Below, piece by piece: positions 1 to 8,107 of a stretch of 34,022 nt of DNA (its first letter is position 1; the number at the start of each line of letters is the position of its first letter). Below the pieces are notes generated by a model that worked only from the letters and a program-made list of their open reading frames with translations, made no database searches and was not told where the DNA came from. This DNA is from Desulfuromonadaceae bacterium (lineage in GTDB: Bacteria > Desulfobacterota > Desulfuromonadia > Geobacterales > Pseudopelobacteraceae), in assembly GCA_028688955.1 (NCBI GenBank), contig JAQTXD010000034.1, positions 1 through 34,022 on the forward strand, read 5' to 3'. The translations under genes and the position numbers were made by a program.

Positions 1-326
1 AACGCAGAACTGGAGCCGAGGCCTGAATGAGAAGGAAGATCTCCATCGTGTTGCATGACGAGCCCCTCCCGTACCTCCATAAAACGGGATGTTTCGCGTA
101 CTGCCGGGTGCTCTATCTCATCAAAATCATTGAAGGCTTCCTGTTTTGAGAAAAAGACAATCTTATGCTTGTAGTCAAAAAAAGGAGGAAGCTTACGCAG
201 GCTGACATAGCAGTACTTGTCAATTGTCGTTGACAGGACGGCACCGCCGTTTTCCCTGTACCAGGCCGGCAGATCAGTGCCGCCGCCGAAGAACGACATT
301 CTGAATGGAGTTCGGGTAATAATCAT
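1..326 (-). CDS. GHMP-family sugar kinase, heptose-7-phosphate-kinase-like (N-terminal part, cut by window edge)
   Basis: This is the first 108 codons of a GHMP kinase; the gene runs off the left edge. It begins ATG at 326 and reads MIITRTPFRMSFFGGGTDLP, the typical opening of the HddA-like kinases found in surface-sugar clusters. It reaches the ATP-binding loop PSHSGLGSSSA at the very edge. In characterised relatives this family phosphorylates C1 of D-glycero-D-manno-heptose 7-phosphate ahead of GDP-heptose formation; fucokinase-like activity is another possibility. The gene follows the RmlC-like epimerase by 54 bases and is probably in the same transcript. Family assignment is firm. The heptose substrate is inferred from family and from the dehydratase, epimerase and reductase genes in the window. 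Confidence 0.88.
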   Translation of the reverse strand, partial: MIITRTPFRMSFFGGGTDLPAWYRENGGAVLSTTIDKYCYVSLRKLPPFFDYKHKIVFFSKQEAFNDFDEIEHPAVRETSRFMEVREGLVMQHDGDLPSHSGLGSSSA

Positions 327-380
327 GGGGATTCCAATTCATCCTGATCCGTCAGGTTAGTTGTGCAGACATTCGACCCG

Positions 381-893
381 CTAGACAAAACGACCTTCCT
401 CGTCTCTGCGTGATACAATCGGGTTTCTGATCGGCCACCAGATGTTCAGGCGTGGGTCGTTCCAGATGTACGTGAACTGTCCTTTTGGATTGTAGTATGT
501 TGTCTGTTTGTAATGAAAAATTGTGGTTTCACTCATGACGAGGTGCCCGTTGCCATGTTTCGGCGGAACGAGCACCTGATACCGGTTCTTGTCAGAGAGT
601 GTGAAAGACTGCCATTTCCCGAAATTCGGTGACTCTGCATCGCAGTTTACGACAACAAAATAGAACTTTCCGTACATGCAGGTGATCAGCTTCCAGGTCT
701 CACCATCGCCATGAATACCACGAAGCACGTTGCGGGTAGATAAAGAAATATCATCCTGTATGAAGTTGCACGTGATGCCCTTCTGTTTGTATTCGTCTTC
801 GTTGTAGGTTTCGACGTACTCGCCCCTGAAATCTTCGAAAATCGAAGGTTTTATCAGGAGTACGCCGTCAAGGTCTGTTTTTATAATTTCCAT
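381..893 (-). CDS. RmlC-like dTDP/GDP-sugar 3,5-epimerase
   Basis: This 170-residue protein is a cupin of the dTDP-4-dehydrorhamnose 3,5-epimerase family, near the usual length of 170-185. Family marks are DFRGEYVETYNEDEY (residues 21-35), NVLRGIHGD with the catalytic-type His61, the PPKHGNGHLVMSE segment (residues 110-122) and the tyrosines of TTYYNP (131-136). Known members epimerise C3 and/or C5 of a 4-keto-6-deoxy sugar nucleotide. In Campylobacter the relatives MlghB/DdahB act on GDP-4-keto-6-deoxy-heptose, which fits the Gmd-like dehydratase and GHMP kinase here. Start ATG at 893 has GAGG seven bases upstream. It lies 9 bases after the upstream epimerase. The exact substrate cannot be read from sequence. 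Confidence 0.88.
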   Translation of the reverse strand: MEIIKTDLDGVLLIKPSIFEDFRGEYVETYNEDEYKQKGITCNFIQDDISLSTRNVLRGIHGDGETWKLITCMYGKFYFVVVNCDAESPNFGKWQSFTLSDKNRYQVLVPPKHGNGHLVMSETTIFHYKQTTYYNPKGQFTYIWNDPRLNIWWPIRNPIVSRRDEEGRFV

Positions 894-902
894 GCCAGAG
901 CC

Positions 903-1865
903 TCACTTTATATACGTGGCTTTGTACCACTCTATTGTCTTAGACATACCTTCATGCACGTCAACCTGTGCATGGAAACCAAGCTGTTGTTCCGCCTTGC
1001 TGACGTCAATTAACCGAATGGGAATCATGGACGGTTTGTCCGTGTCGTATTCAACCTTCAGCTCCTGACACCCTTCAATCTCCATAAGCATCCCCAGCAG
1101 CTGCTTTATGCTATAGCCTTTGCCCAGCCCGATATTTATCGGATCATAGGTGTCAACTTTTTCAGCTGCAAGCACCAGAGCGTCAATGAAGTCATCGATA
1201 TAGATCAGGTCACGGATGTCGTCACCGGTTCCCCATACCTTGAGAGGATTCTGTCGCTCGACCACCTTACGGATGGTTGCGGCCATGACATGTGAAGTGG
1301 CAGGATCAAAATCATCATGCGGGCCGTAAATGTTGGAGGGTCTCACTACCAGTGATGCCATGGGTGTTTTAAGCTTCTGGGAATACATACGACAGAGAAT
1401 CTCGGTGTAGCGCTTCATCCAGGCGACACCGAAATAGATGTCATAGGGGTCGGCGTCGAACATTTCTTCTTCTCTCACGTAGCGATCTGCACTGGGCGGA
1501 TACGCAGCATTGCTACTGATGAAAATGAATTTTTGTACCTTGGCAAAATAAGCCGCTTCCATGATCTGGGCATTCATAATAACGTTGGGAGTGACATGAA
1601 CAAGTGGTGTTGCAGCAATTACGGCTGCTCCGGAGGTGTTTGCCGCGCACATGAAAACGTAGTCCATATCGGCAACAGCTTTTTTACAATCATCCATGGA
1701 GAGCAGGTCACAGGTTACATATTCAATCCTTGAATCAATCAGCACCGGCTGTTTGCGGTGGATCGTGGCCCGTACGTTTGCTCCCAGCGTTAGCATACGT
1801 TTGATCAGGTTGATGCCTATAAAACCGGTTCCTCCGGCAATCAGAACTTTTTTGCCATTAAACAT
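903..1865 (-). CDS. NAD(P)-dependent epimerase/reductase, extended SDR (GDP-fucose-synthase-like)
   Basis: This 320-residue extended short-chain dehydrogenase has a Rossmann GGTGFIG loop at residues 11-17, SSNAAYPP around 118-124, RPSNIYGPHDDFDP and a WGTGDDIRDLIYIDD segment. It is a paralogue of the next gene upstream (1876-2862). I place the start at ATG 1865, with AAGGGG six bases upstream, rather than at an in-frame start further out that would overlap the neighbouring gene. The active-site lysine is K151 in WMKRYTE, but the position four residues before it is Val147, not the expected Tyr. By context it is a reductase or epimerase acting on a 4-keto-6-deoxy hexose or heptose nucleotide. 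It could also act as a C4 epimerase. Confidence 0.88.
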   Translation of the reverse strand: MFNGKKVLIAGGTGFIGINLIKRMLTLGANVRATIHRKQPVLIDSRIEYVTCDLLSMDDCKKAVADMDYVFMCAANTSGAAVIAATPLVHVTPNVIMNAQIMEAAYFAKVQKFIFISSNAAYPPSADRYVREEEMFDADPYDIYFGVAWMKRYTEILCRMYSQKLKTPMASLVVRPSNIYGPHDDFDPATSHVMAATIRKVVERQNPLKVWGTGDDIRDLIYIDDFIDALVLAAEKVDTYDPINIGLGKGYSIKQLLGMLMEIEGCQELKVEYDTDKPSMIPIRLIDVSKAEQQLGFHAQVDVHEGMSKTIEWYKATYIK

Positions 1866-1875
1866 ACATATCCCC

Positions 1876-2862
1876 TTAGTCCTTGAAATAATTCTTCTTT
1901 TTAAGGTATTCATCCTGATTTATGATGAACCAATCCCATGTTTCTTTCAGGCCATCAAGCAATGATGTGGTCGGATTGTAGTGGATTAAGTCTCTTGCCA
2001 GAGAGATGTCCATTACCCGTTTGGGAAAACCAGATGGCTTGGAAGCATCAAGCTCGTAATTGAAACCCAGAAAGCTGTGTAGAGTTTCAACAAGCTCTTT
2101 TATCGTAACTCCGGTGCCGCTCCCCAGATTAACAAAACCGCCTTTCGTGCCGTAGTGCAAAGCCTGTATAACTCCATCCGCCACATCGCGACTGTAGGCA
2201 AAATCCCGGACGGCACTTCCGTCACCCCAAACCACGACCGGATTCTCCTTATTAAAAATACGGTACATCAGAGTCGGGATGACCATTGCATTCTCCGGAT
2301 CGAAATTATCACCCGGGCCATAGACATTGCAGGGTCGTACAATGGCAAAATTATCCATACCATACTGTTCCTGATACGCCTTCACCTGAAGCTCGGCCAT
2401 GCGCTTGGCCCAACCGGGAAACATATCCATAGGGGGACCTTCCAGGTTTTCGCCTTCGCGAAAGACCTCTGCGCTACTGTAGGCACCAATGGAGCTGGTG
2501 TAGACTACTTTCTGTACTTTATTGAGGCGACAGGCCTCAAGCACATTGGTGTTGAACATTAACAACGGGACAAAGAAGCTGGCGGGCTTTGATTTGGTAA
2601 CTTCTACGGACCCTTTAATCCCCGCCATATGGAATACAAAATCCATATCTTTTGTAATCTCTTTGCAAAGGCTGAAATCGGTGAGATCGCCCAGCACATG
2701 TTCCGCCCTGTCGTCCACGTTCACGCGGTCAAGTGACACTACACGCACAGCTGCGCCTGCATCACAGAGTCTTTTGACCACCTGTCTGCCGATCAGGCCG
2801 GTGCCACCGGTAATAAGGACATTTTTTCCGATAAACGATGATACGACACCTTCTTCAATCAT
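1876..2862 (-). CDS. NAD(P)-dependent epimerase/reductase, extended SDR
   Basis: This 328-residue extended SDR has GGTGLIG at residues 19-25, YTSSIGAYSS at 121-130, RPCNVYGPGDNFDPENA and a VVWGDGSAVRDFAYSRD segment that is very typical of sugar-nucleotide epimerases and GDP-fucose-synthase-like reductases. Lys153 in GWAKRMAEL matches the active-site lysine, but Pro149 sits where YxxxK would put Tyr (Phe148 precedes it). It shares the whole fold and many motifs with the downstream paralogue, so the pair may perform successive steps or form a heteromer. Start ATG at 2862 has GAGG eight bases upstream. It lies 21 bases after the radical SAM gene. Family is certain; the sugar substrate is unknown. 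Confidence 0.88.
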   Translation of the reverse strand: MIEEGVVSSFIGKNVLITGGTGLIGRQVVKRLCDAGAAVRVVSLDRVNVDDRAEHVLGDLTDFSLCKEITKDMDFVFHMAGIKGSVEVTKSKPASFFVPLLMFNTNVLEACRLNKVQKVVYTSSIGAYSSAEVFREGENLEGPPMDMFPGWAKRMAELQVKAYQEQYGMDNFAIVRPCNVYGPGDNFDPENAMVIPTLMYRIFNKENPVVVWGDGSAVRDFAYSRDVADGVIQALHYGTKGGFVNLGSGTGVTIKELVETLHSFLGFNYELDASKPSGFPKRVMDISLARDLIHYNPTTSLLDGLKETWDWFIINQDEYLKKKNYFKD

Positions 2863-2883
2863 TTTTACGACCTCACATTGATA

Positions 2884-4266
2884 TTATGCATGCAGCCTGA
2901 AGATCTTATTTTCTATGTAATACAGATACATTTTTTGTCTCAATTTTTTAAACAGAATATTGGGAGGAATCACCTTGATAATCTGTACTGCCAGAAAATC
3001 CAATGGAAAAGGTAGTTTCGAAATAAGCGCCCCGAGCAGATAGATATTGAAACGTATGTCCTTTTCCTTTTCCGGAATACAGGCAAGTGTTGATCTCTCA
3101 GAGCAGCCGGTCATGTCTGACCGGTGACAGTCAACATCGAGAAGGTTGTGTTCAATGCAGTAGTCATACAGTTCTGTTCCATACATCGGGACCGTGGTTG
3201 AGTAGCTGGGATAGGTTACGTGTCCTTTTTTGCTCATGCGAATGGTAGCCAGATCATCTTCCAGAGTTGATTCAGGTGCGGCCAACATATAGTTAACCCA
3301 GGTATTGATGCCGAATGAGTGTATTTTTTTCAGAGTCCCTTCGATATCGATATCCCGCATGTTACGTTTAAAAATTTTTTCGCGCACATGCTTCGATGTA
3401 CTGTCCACAGAGAGATGAACAGAGTAACAGCCGGCCTTTTTCAAAAATCTCAGCAATTCATCGTCAACCGTATCAAGGCGAAGATAACAGTTAAATGGAA
3501 TGGCTATTCGCGTGGAATATTTTTCAGCGAATTCTTCAAGCCACGGGTCGGCCCGGAGAGCAAAACAGTCGTCGCCAAATTTCACGAAGTCAGTACGATA
3601 CCTGGATTTTACATATTCTATTTCTGAAATGACTCGTTCTACGGAAAATCTGCGAACAAACTGCCCCTTGCCGCGATAGAGTTCGTGATAGAGATTGTTG
3701 CAACAATACGTGCACTTATAGGGGCAGCCACGGGTTGCATAAAAAGTTTTCTTGGGAGTGTCTTTCAGGAATGAGTGGGACAGGGTGATATCCCGGTCAG
3801 GAATGGGCAGGTCATCAAGATTACGCACCAGTGGCCGGACGGAATTGGAGCCCTTCCTGGTTATAATATTGAGAATATCATCATATGACTGTGCGCGTTC
3901 TACTCTGTCAAGAAATTCTCCGAAAGCGACTTCACCTTCTCCGATGCAGTAGGCATCCATGCTGCACTGCTCAAGTGTTTCCGGCGAGAACGTTGCATGC
4001 GGTCCACCTAAAATTGAGATGAAATCATGTTGCGTGCGTGCCGTTTCGTGTGCCAGTTTGATGGCACCGAAGCCGATGACATTTGCCGAATATGCGACAA
4101 CCCGTGGCTTCAGACAATTCAGGGTTTTTTCAAAATCATCACTGTCCAGAACGCAAAGAGCTGTTTGCCATCCACGTTGCTTGGCTACTGATGACAGAAA
4201 AGGTACCGATATGTGATCTGCATAGTCAAGTTGTGTAATGACAAAGAGGACAGTATTTTCGGACAA
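2884..4266 (-). CDS. B12-binding-domain radical SAM protein
   Basis: This 460-residue protein has an N-terminal cobalamin-binding-like Rossmann domain (about residues 1-125, with LGGPHATFSP at 86-95 and the CIGEGE segment at 107-112). A radical SAM core follows with CPYKCTYC (Cys181, Cys185, Cys188) ligating the 4Fe-4S cluster. The C-terminal 100 residues are hydrophobic and basic, without a clear domain. Relatives are class B methylases and other BchE-like enzymes; the substrate here is unknown, plausibly a sugar. The start is TTG at 4266, with GGAG eight bases upstream; no in-frame ATG precedes it and the next methionine would delete much of the N-terminal domain. It follows the SDR gene by 48 bases. 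Confidence 0.9.
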   Translation of the reverse strand: MSENTVLFVITQLDYADHISVPFLSSVAKQRGWQTALCVLDSDDFEKTLNCLKPRVVAYSANVIGFGAIKLAHETARTQHDFISILGGPHATFSPETLEQCSMDAYCIGEGEVAFGEFLDRVERAQSYDDILNIITRKGSNSVRPLVRNLDDLPIPDRDITLSHSFLKDTPKKTFYATRGCPYKCTYCCNNLYHELYRGKGQFVRRFSVERVISEIEYVKSRYRTDFVKFGDDCFALRADPWLEEFAEKYSTRIAIPFNCYLRLDTVDDELLRFLKKAGCYSVHLSVDSTSKHVREKIFKRNMRDIDIEGTLKKIHSFGINTWVNYMLAAPESTLEDDLATIRMSKKGHVTYPSYSTTVPMYGTELYDYCIEHNLLDVDCHRSDMTGCSERSTLACIPEKEKDIRFNIYLLGALISKLPFPLDFLAVQIIKVIPPNILFKKLRQKMYLYYIENKIFRLHA

Positions 4267-4314
4267 GTGTGGGTCTCCGCATTGTTAACAGAAGTGATAG
4301 TTTACCGGTTCCTT

Positions 4315-5097
4315 CTAAAATGCCCTGCTTTCACCTCCATCAACAACAATTGAGGCACTGTTGATGAGTGAAGCTTTTTCTGAACAGATGAAAGTGACGA
4401 CATCCGCCACTTCCTCGGGGGTTCCGAGCCGGCCTAACGTAAATTGTTCCAGGGCCATTGCGTCAAATCCCTGAGGGTCGGCGAGCCGTGCCTGTTCCCA
4501 CCCGGTATCCGGAATCATGATTGGTCCGGGAGCGACACTGTTAAAGGTTATACCATGTCGTACCAGATCCCGATTAAGCCCAAGGCATTTCATCAGGCTG
4601 GTCTGAGCCGCCTTGGCCATATTGAACCAGGGCCGTCCACCACCCTCCCGGCCATAGATGGAGGTGATGGTGACGATGCGCCCCCACTGCTGTTGTTTCA
4701 TCCATGGAATAACGGCGGTGGTACAGCGGACTGCTGACATGGCATTTTTGTTAAAGACCTCCAGCCATACCTCGTCGGAATTCTCTTCAACTGTTTCTTT
4801 GCCCCACCGCCCGCCGCCGCCAACATTGTTGATCAGGATATGAAGGGTACCCCATGTGTCCTGTACATTGAGAAGCATGCGGCGAATCTCTTCAGGGTCA
4901 TTGACATCAGCCCGGATACCAATGGCCTCCACGTTTCTTGCTCTGATCTCGGCAACGGTTTGATCAAGCCACTCCTGCTTTCTTCCACAGATGGCAACAT
5001 GGCACCCCTCATTGGCAAGAGAAAGTGCGATGGCGCGGCCAATGCCGTGGCTTCCGCCGGTAATCAGTGCATATTTTCCCGTAAGGCCAAGATCCAT
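4315..5097 (-). CDS. Classical short-chain dehydrogenase/reductase with Tyr-to-Phe at the active site
   Basis: This 260-residue classical SDR has the cofactor loop TGGSHGIG (residues 13-20), NNVG (90-93), the catalytic-type Ser146 in TSIYG and a C-terminal VVDGGESRAF. Overall it resembles 3-oxoacyl-ACP reductase (FabG-like) enzymes. The expected YxxxK is FNMAK: Phe158 and Lys162, so the proton-donating tyrosine appears to be missing. Tyr148, two residues after the serine, is not in register. If the reading is right, the protein may be a non-classical reductase, a sugar-nucleotide-binding protein or an enzyme with relocated acid chemistry. Start ATG at 5097 has AGGA about five bases upstream; it follows the methyltransferase by 11 bases. 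Confidence 0.9.
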   Translation of the reverse strand: MDLGLTGKYALITGGSHGIGRAIALSLANEGCHVAICGRKQEWLDQTVAEIRARNVEAIGIRADVNDPEEIRRMLLNVQDTWGTLHILINNVGGGGRWGKETVEENSDEVWLEVFNKNAMSAVRCTTAVIPWMKQQQWGRIVTITSIYGREGGGRPWFNMAKAAQTSLMKCLGLNRDLVRHGITFNSVAPGPIMIPDTGWEQARLADPQGFDAMALEQFTLGRLGTPEEVADVVTFICSEKASLINSASIVVDGGESRAF

Positions 5098-5108
5098 AAT
5101 ATTCCTGA

Positions 5109-6035
5109 CTACACCGGCTGCCAGATGATATAAGTGTACCCTTCCATAAAGAGGCTACCAAAATGGAGGCGTTTTATACCCAGAATTCGAGCCTTTCCTT
5201 CTGCTTCTAGCTGTTGAATCCGTGGCAACAGACGCTCCGTATAGCCACGTTTGCGATGAAACTGGATTGCCAGATAGTCAAAGAGCAGGTCCTCGTCATA
5301 CAATTCCACTGTCGGTTCCACATGGATACAGATACCTGGTTTCTGGTGCAGGAGATACTGAATGAAATTTTCCGTTTTGCTGGCAAGCTGTTCCAATGCA
5401 CCAAAGGTGAAAACAGCACATTTCTCTGCCAGTTTGAAACTCTCATCCGGATTAATCATATCGAAGCGGTGTCCGGTCATAGGCCAGTTGTGGGTTTTGC
5501 CGATGGTATTGATCAAGTCAACCGGAGGTTGGACAAAGTCGAGACCACACAACTCCTTGTTGGGAAAGAGAGACGCAAGCAGCACCAGGTTCAACCCGGA
5601 TCCGCACCCGAATTCGTAGATTTTGGAAAAATCGGCGAAGTACTTTTGAAAGAGCCAGATTCGAAATACCGTCATGTAGTCAAACTCAAAGCGCGGGTTG
5701 GCCGGCATGATATAATCGCCATCGTAACGGATCGGCTGGTTTTCGCGGATAAACTTTGGTATCAGTGCTTCAAGGCTGTGATTCTGTGACTTGAATGCGT
5801 CCAAATTTTCAGCCCACCCCTGTTCCCACACTGATGTGCGCTCTTCGGCGCCGATGACCTGTGTATCAGACGAAATCTTTTTCAGTACACAGAGGATGAC
5901 GTCATCACGCTGTTTTTGGTTCAGTTGTTGATAGGAGAAATCATAGTTCCTGATCGCCTGAAGGCATTCAGAAGAAAATTCGTCCTCACGTGCGCCAAAC
6001 GAACGAGCAAAGTCCGTTACGGTTACTTCCTGCAT
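5109..6035 (-). CDS. Class I SAM-dependent methyltransferase
   Basis: This 308-residue protein carries a Rossmann SAM-binding motif, YEFGCGSGLNLVLLA, at about residues 140-154, followed by an acidic CGLDF strand. The first 130 residues form a helical N-terminal region with no motif I recognise. After the SAM domain there is a segment rich in aromatic residues, ending MEGYTYIIWQPV. It probably methylates a sugar or sugar precursor made by this cluster, since it sits between the E1 beta gene and the SDR. Start ATG at 6035 has GAGGAG six bases upstream. It follows E1 beta by 21 bases. The methyltransferase fold is clear; acceptor and methylated atom are not. Confidence 0.82.
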   Translation of the reverse strand: MQEVTVTDFARSFGAREDEFSSECLQAIRNYDFSYQQLNQKQRDDVILCVLKKISSDTQVIGAEERTSVWEQGWAENLDAFKSQNHSLEALIPKFIRENQPIRYDGDYIMPANPRFEFDYMTVFRIWLFQKYFADFSKIYEFGCGSGLNLVLLASLFPNKELCGLDFVQPPVDLINTIGKTHNWPMTGHRFDMINPDESFKLAEKCAVFTFGALEQLASKTENFIQYLLHQKPGICIHVEPTVELYDEDLLFDYLAIQFHRKRGYTERLLPRIQQLEAEGKARILGIKRLHFGSLFMEGYTYIIWQPV

Positions 6036-6056
6036 GCCAGACTCCTCAACATTGAA

Positions 6057-7097
6057 TTAGAATGGTCCTTTGAAACGATTCTCGTGGCTATAAAAGAGCT
6101 CATTGGAAAGGTCAATTTTCTTTATCCCAAGGCATTTTTCCACCTCACGCACAATAGTTTCCGCGTTGGGGTAAAACTGGTTCTCAAGATGCCGGGCGGT
6201 GGGACATGGTGTATGTGCAAACCCGATGCGCTTAACGGGGGACTTGAGTTTGCCAAAGCAACGATCTGAAACCAAGGCGGCAACTTCGGCGCTAAAGCCG
6301 CAATACACCCAGTCATTGTCTGCTACAATGCAATACCCGGTTTTTTCCACCGACTCAACAATGATATCTTCGTCAAGTGGCGCAACCGTCCTCGGGTCGA
6401 CAATTTCCACATCAACACCGTTGCGGGATAGTATTTCAGCTGCCTGCAGTGCTTCCACATTCATCCAGGATGTGGCGACAATGGTGATATCTTTTCCTCT
6501 TCTGACGACTTTCCCTTTGCCAATCGGAATTTCAAAAGACTCTTCAGCTACCTGACCGGTCTGCCAGTACAGCCAGCGGTGTTCAAAAATCAATACCGGG
6601 TTGTTATCCCTAATGGCAGATATCATCATCCCTTTGGCATCTTCCGGAGTTGTGGGACAGATAACTTTCAGGCCCGGTATATGGGCGAAAGTGGCATGCA
6701 TACTTTTGCTGTGCTGATATCCCTGACCCCACCCGCGTCCTACAATTGCACGAATAACCAGGGGAACGCCGACTTTACCGCCTATGCCATAGCAAAAACT
6801 GGAGACAAGATTAGCAAGCTGGTTCATGGCCAACAGCAGGAAGTCGACTCTGATATGGATATGGATTGGGCGCAATCCGTTAATCGCTGCACCCAGTCCC
6901 AGGCCAGTCATAGAATCTTCGGCGATTGGCGTATCAAAACAACGCTCCTCTCCAAATTTTTCAAGCAGGTCAGCAGTTGATCCAAATATCTTTTTATGGT
7001 CAGGTACTCCAATGCCATACACAAATACACTCGAATCGCGCTCCATTTCCTGGACTACCGCCTCATTCAAAGCATCGCAATAGGTGATCATCCTCAT
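6057..7097 (-). CDS. Pyruvate/acetoin-dehydrogenase-type E1 beta subunit (ThDP-dependent)
   Basis: This 346-residue protein is the beta partner of a two-subunit 2-oxo-acid or acetoin dehydrogenase E1. It contains a PYR domain with the ThDP-activating Glu60 in DTPIAEDSM, the RGWGQGYQHSKSMHATFAHIP region and a complete C-terminal transketolase-type domain (VATSWMNVEALQAA, EIVDPRTVAPLDED). Start ATG at 7097 overlaps the stop of the alpha subunit gene (ATGA), so the two are likely translationally coupled; an upstream in-frame start is unnecessary. No E2 or E3 gene is present in the window. That argues against a lipoyl-dependent dehydrogenase complex and for a stand-alone ThDP carboligase or decarboxylase serving sugar biosynthesis. 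The last point is inference. Confidence 0.92.
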   Translation of the reverse strand: MRMITYCDALNEAVVQEMERDSSVFVYGIGVPDHKKIFGSTADLLEKFGEERCFDTPIAEDSMTGLGLGAAINGLRPIHIHIRVDFLLLAMNQLANLVSSFCYGIGGKVGVPLVIRAIVGRGWGQGYQHSKSMHATFAHIPGLKVICPTTPEDAKGMMISAIRDNNPVLIFEHRWLYWQTGQVAEESFEIPIGKGKVVRRGKDITIVATSWMNVEALQAAEILSRNGVDVEIVDPRTVAPLDEDIIVESVEKTGYCIVADNDWVYCGFSAEVAALVSDRCFGKLKSPVKRIGFAHTPCPTARHLENQFYPNAETIVREVEKCLGIKKIDLSNELFYSHENRFKGPF

Positions 7098-8050
7098 ATA
7101 AAAACCCCCGTATGGAGTTCGCATGCCTCGGCAAATGCAGACTCGGTTGCAAAAACAGTGCTCTGGGTTATCTGCTCGTCAATCGTATGTTCAAGTTCCA
7201 GTACTTGCTGTTCGGTGAAGCCGAGTGTCGTCAGTTTTTCCCGCTGCAGTCGGATGGGGTCAACCTTGAGCCACTCCAGATAATCACCCTTTGGGCGATA
7301 GCCTGCATCAAAGTCCTCGTTTATCCCGACGTGTTCCAAATATCGATAGTAATGCAGCCGTAAAAAACATGGTTTCCCATTCTGTTCCATTGCTGCCAGG
7401 GCTTTTCTGGTCGTTGCATAGATTATTTCGGGATCGGTGGACTTCTCCTCAAAGATGTTACAGTCAAAATTTGAAAGCACTTTGGGCAGGGATGAAAATC
7501 CGTGGCGGTGCTCCCGAGGGGTGTGTACGGCAAAACCGTTGTCTTCGCAGACAAATAGAATCGGCAGCTTTTTGAGACAGGCGAAATTTATCGTTTCCCA
7601 GAACACTCCCTCATCAGTCGCGCCATCGCCGAAAAAAACGGCCACTCGCTTACCATTTTTCAGATATTTGTTGGCGTAGGCGGCACCCATGGCGATCGGT
7701 ATCGAACTGGCAACAATTGCCGAGCAGCACAGCAGGCCTTTCTCCGGCGCACTGAGGTGCATCGAACCGGATTTGCCTTGAGCCATGCCGGTAGCTTTGC
7801 CATACATTTCAGCAAAAAACAGGTCTGTTTCGCCTGTTTTTGCCAGATAGAGGGCATGGCTACGATAGGTTCCCAACACTTGATCTTCCGGGTCCAGAGC
7901 TCCTACAACCCCACTGACAATCGCCTCTTCACCCATGGACATGTGCATCGGCGTCTTCATCTGGTCCTCAGCATAATATTTCTGGATAGTTTCTTCGGAT
8001 TTGCGGATGAGGTACATAGTTCGATAGAGATTCAGATTGGCTGATTTCAT
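7094..8050 (-). CDS. Pyruvate/acetoin-dehydrogenase-type E1 alpha subunit (ThDP-dependent)
   Basis: This 318-residue E1 alpha protein has the family's early motifs (MSMGEEAIVSG, residues 37-47; YRSHALYLA, 62-70; GKSGSMHLS, 92-100). The ThDP/magnesium site is GDGATDEG (141-148), closed by Asn171 in CEDNGFA. With E1 beta it would form an alpha2beta2 enzyme that decarboxylates a 2-keto acid, such as pyruvate, to a ThDP-bound acyl anion. Start ATG at 8050 has AGGAG five bases upstream. It lies 57 bases after the large radical SAM/glycosyltransferase gene; I see no convincing promoter in that gap. The orphan status and cluster context suggest transfer of a two-carbon unit to a keto sugar. Confidence 0.93.
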   Translation of the reverse strand: MKSANLNLYRTMYLIRKSEETIQKYYAEDQMKTPMHMSMGEEAIVSGVVGALDPEDQVLGTYRSHALYLAKTGETDLFFAEMYGKATGMAQGKSGSMHLSAPEKGLLCCSAIVASSIPIAMGAAYANKYLKNGKRVAVFFGDGATDEGVFWETINFACLKKLPILFVCEDNGFAVHTPREHRHGFSSLPKVLSNFDCNIFEEKSTDPEIIYATTRKALAAMEQNGKPCFLRLHYYRYLEHVGINEDFDAGYRPKGDYLEWLKVDPIRLQREKLTTLGFTEQQVLELEHTIDEQITQSTVFATESAFAEACELHTGVFI

Positions 8051-8107
8051 ACCTACTCCTGATTAATTTGTTGATATTATGTAATCACCACTGCAATTAA
8101 AATGAAT

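Noticed and set aside
5214..5789. Plus-strand frame of 191 codons opposite the methyltransferase
   Set aside because: The opposite strand holds an intact SAM motif and a good ribosome site; this frame has neither.
6057..8050. Reading the E1 pair as part of a working pyruvate dehydrogenase complex
   Set aside because: No E2, E3 or lipoylation gene is nearby and all neighbours are sugar genes. A central-metabolism role is possible but not favoured.
8051..8107. Possible promoter (TACATAAT) before E1 alpha
   Set aside because: A -10-like string is present but there is no -35 box 16-18 bases away.
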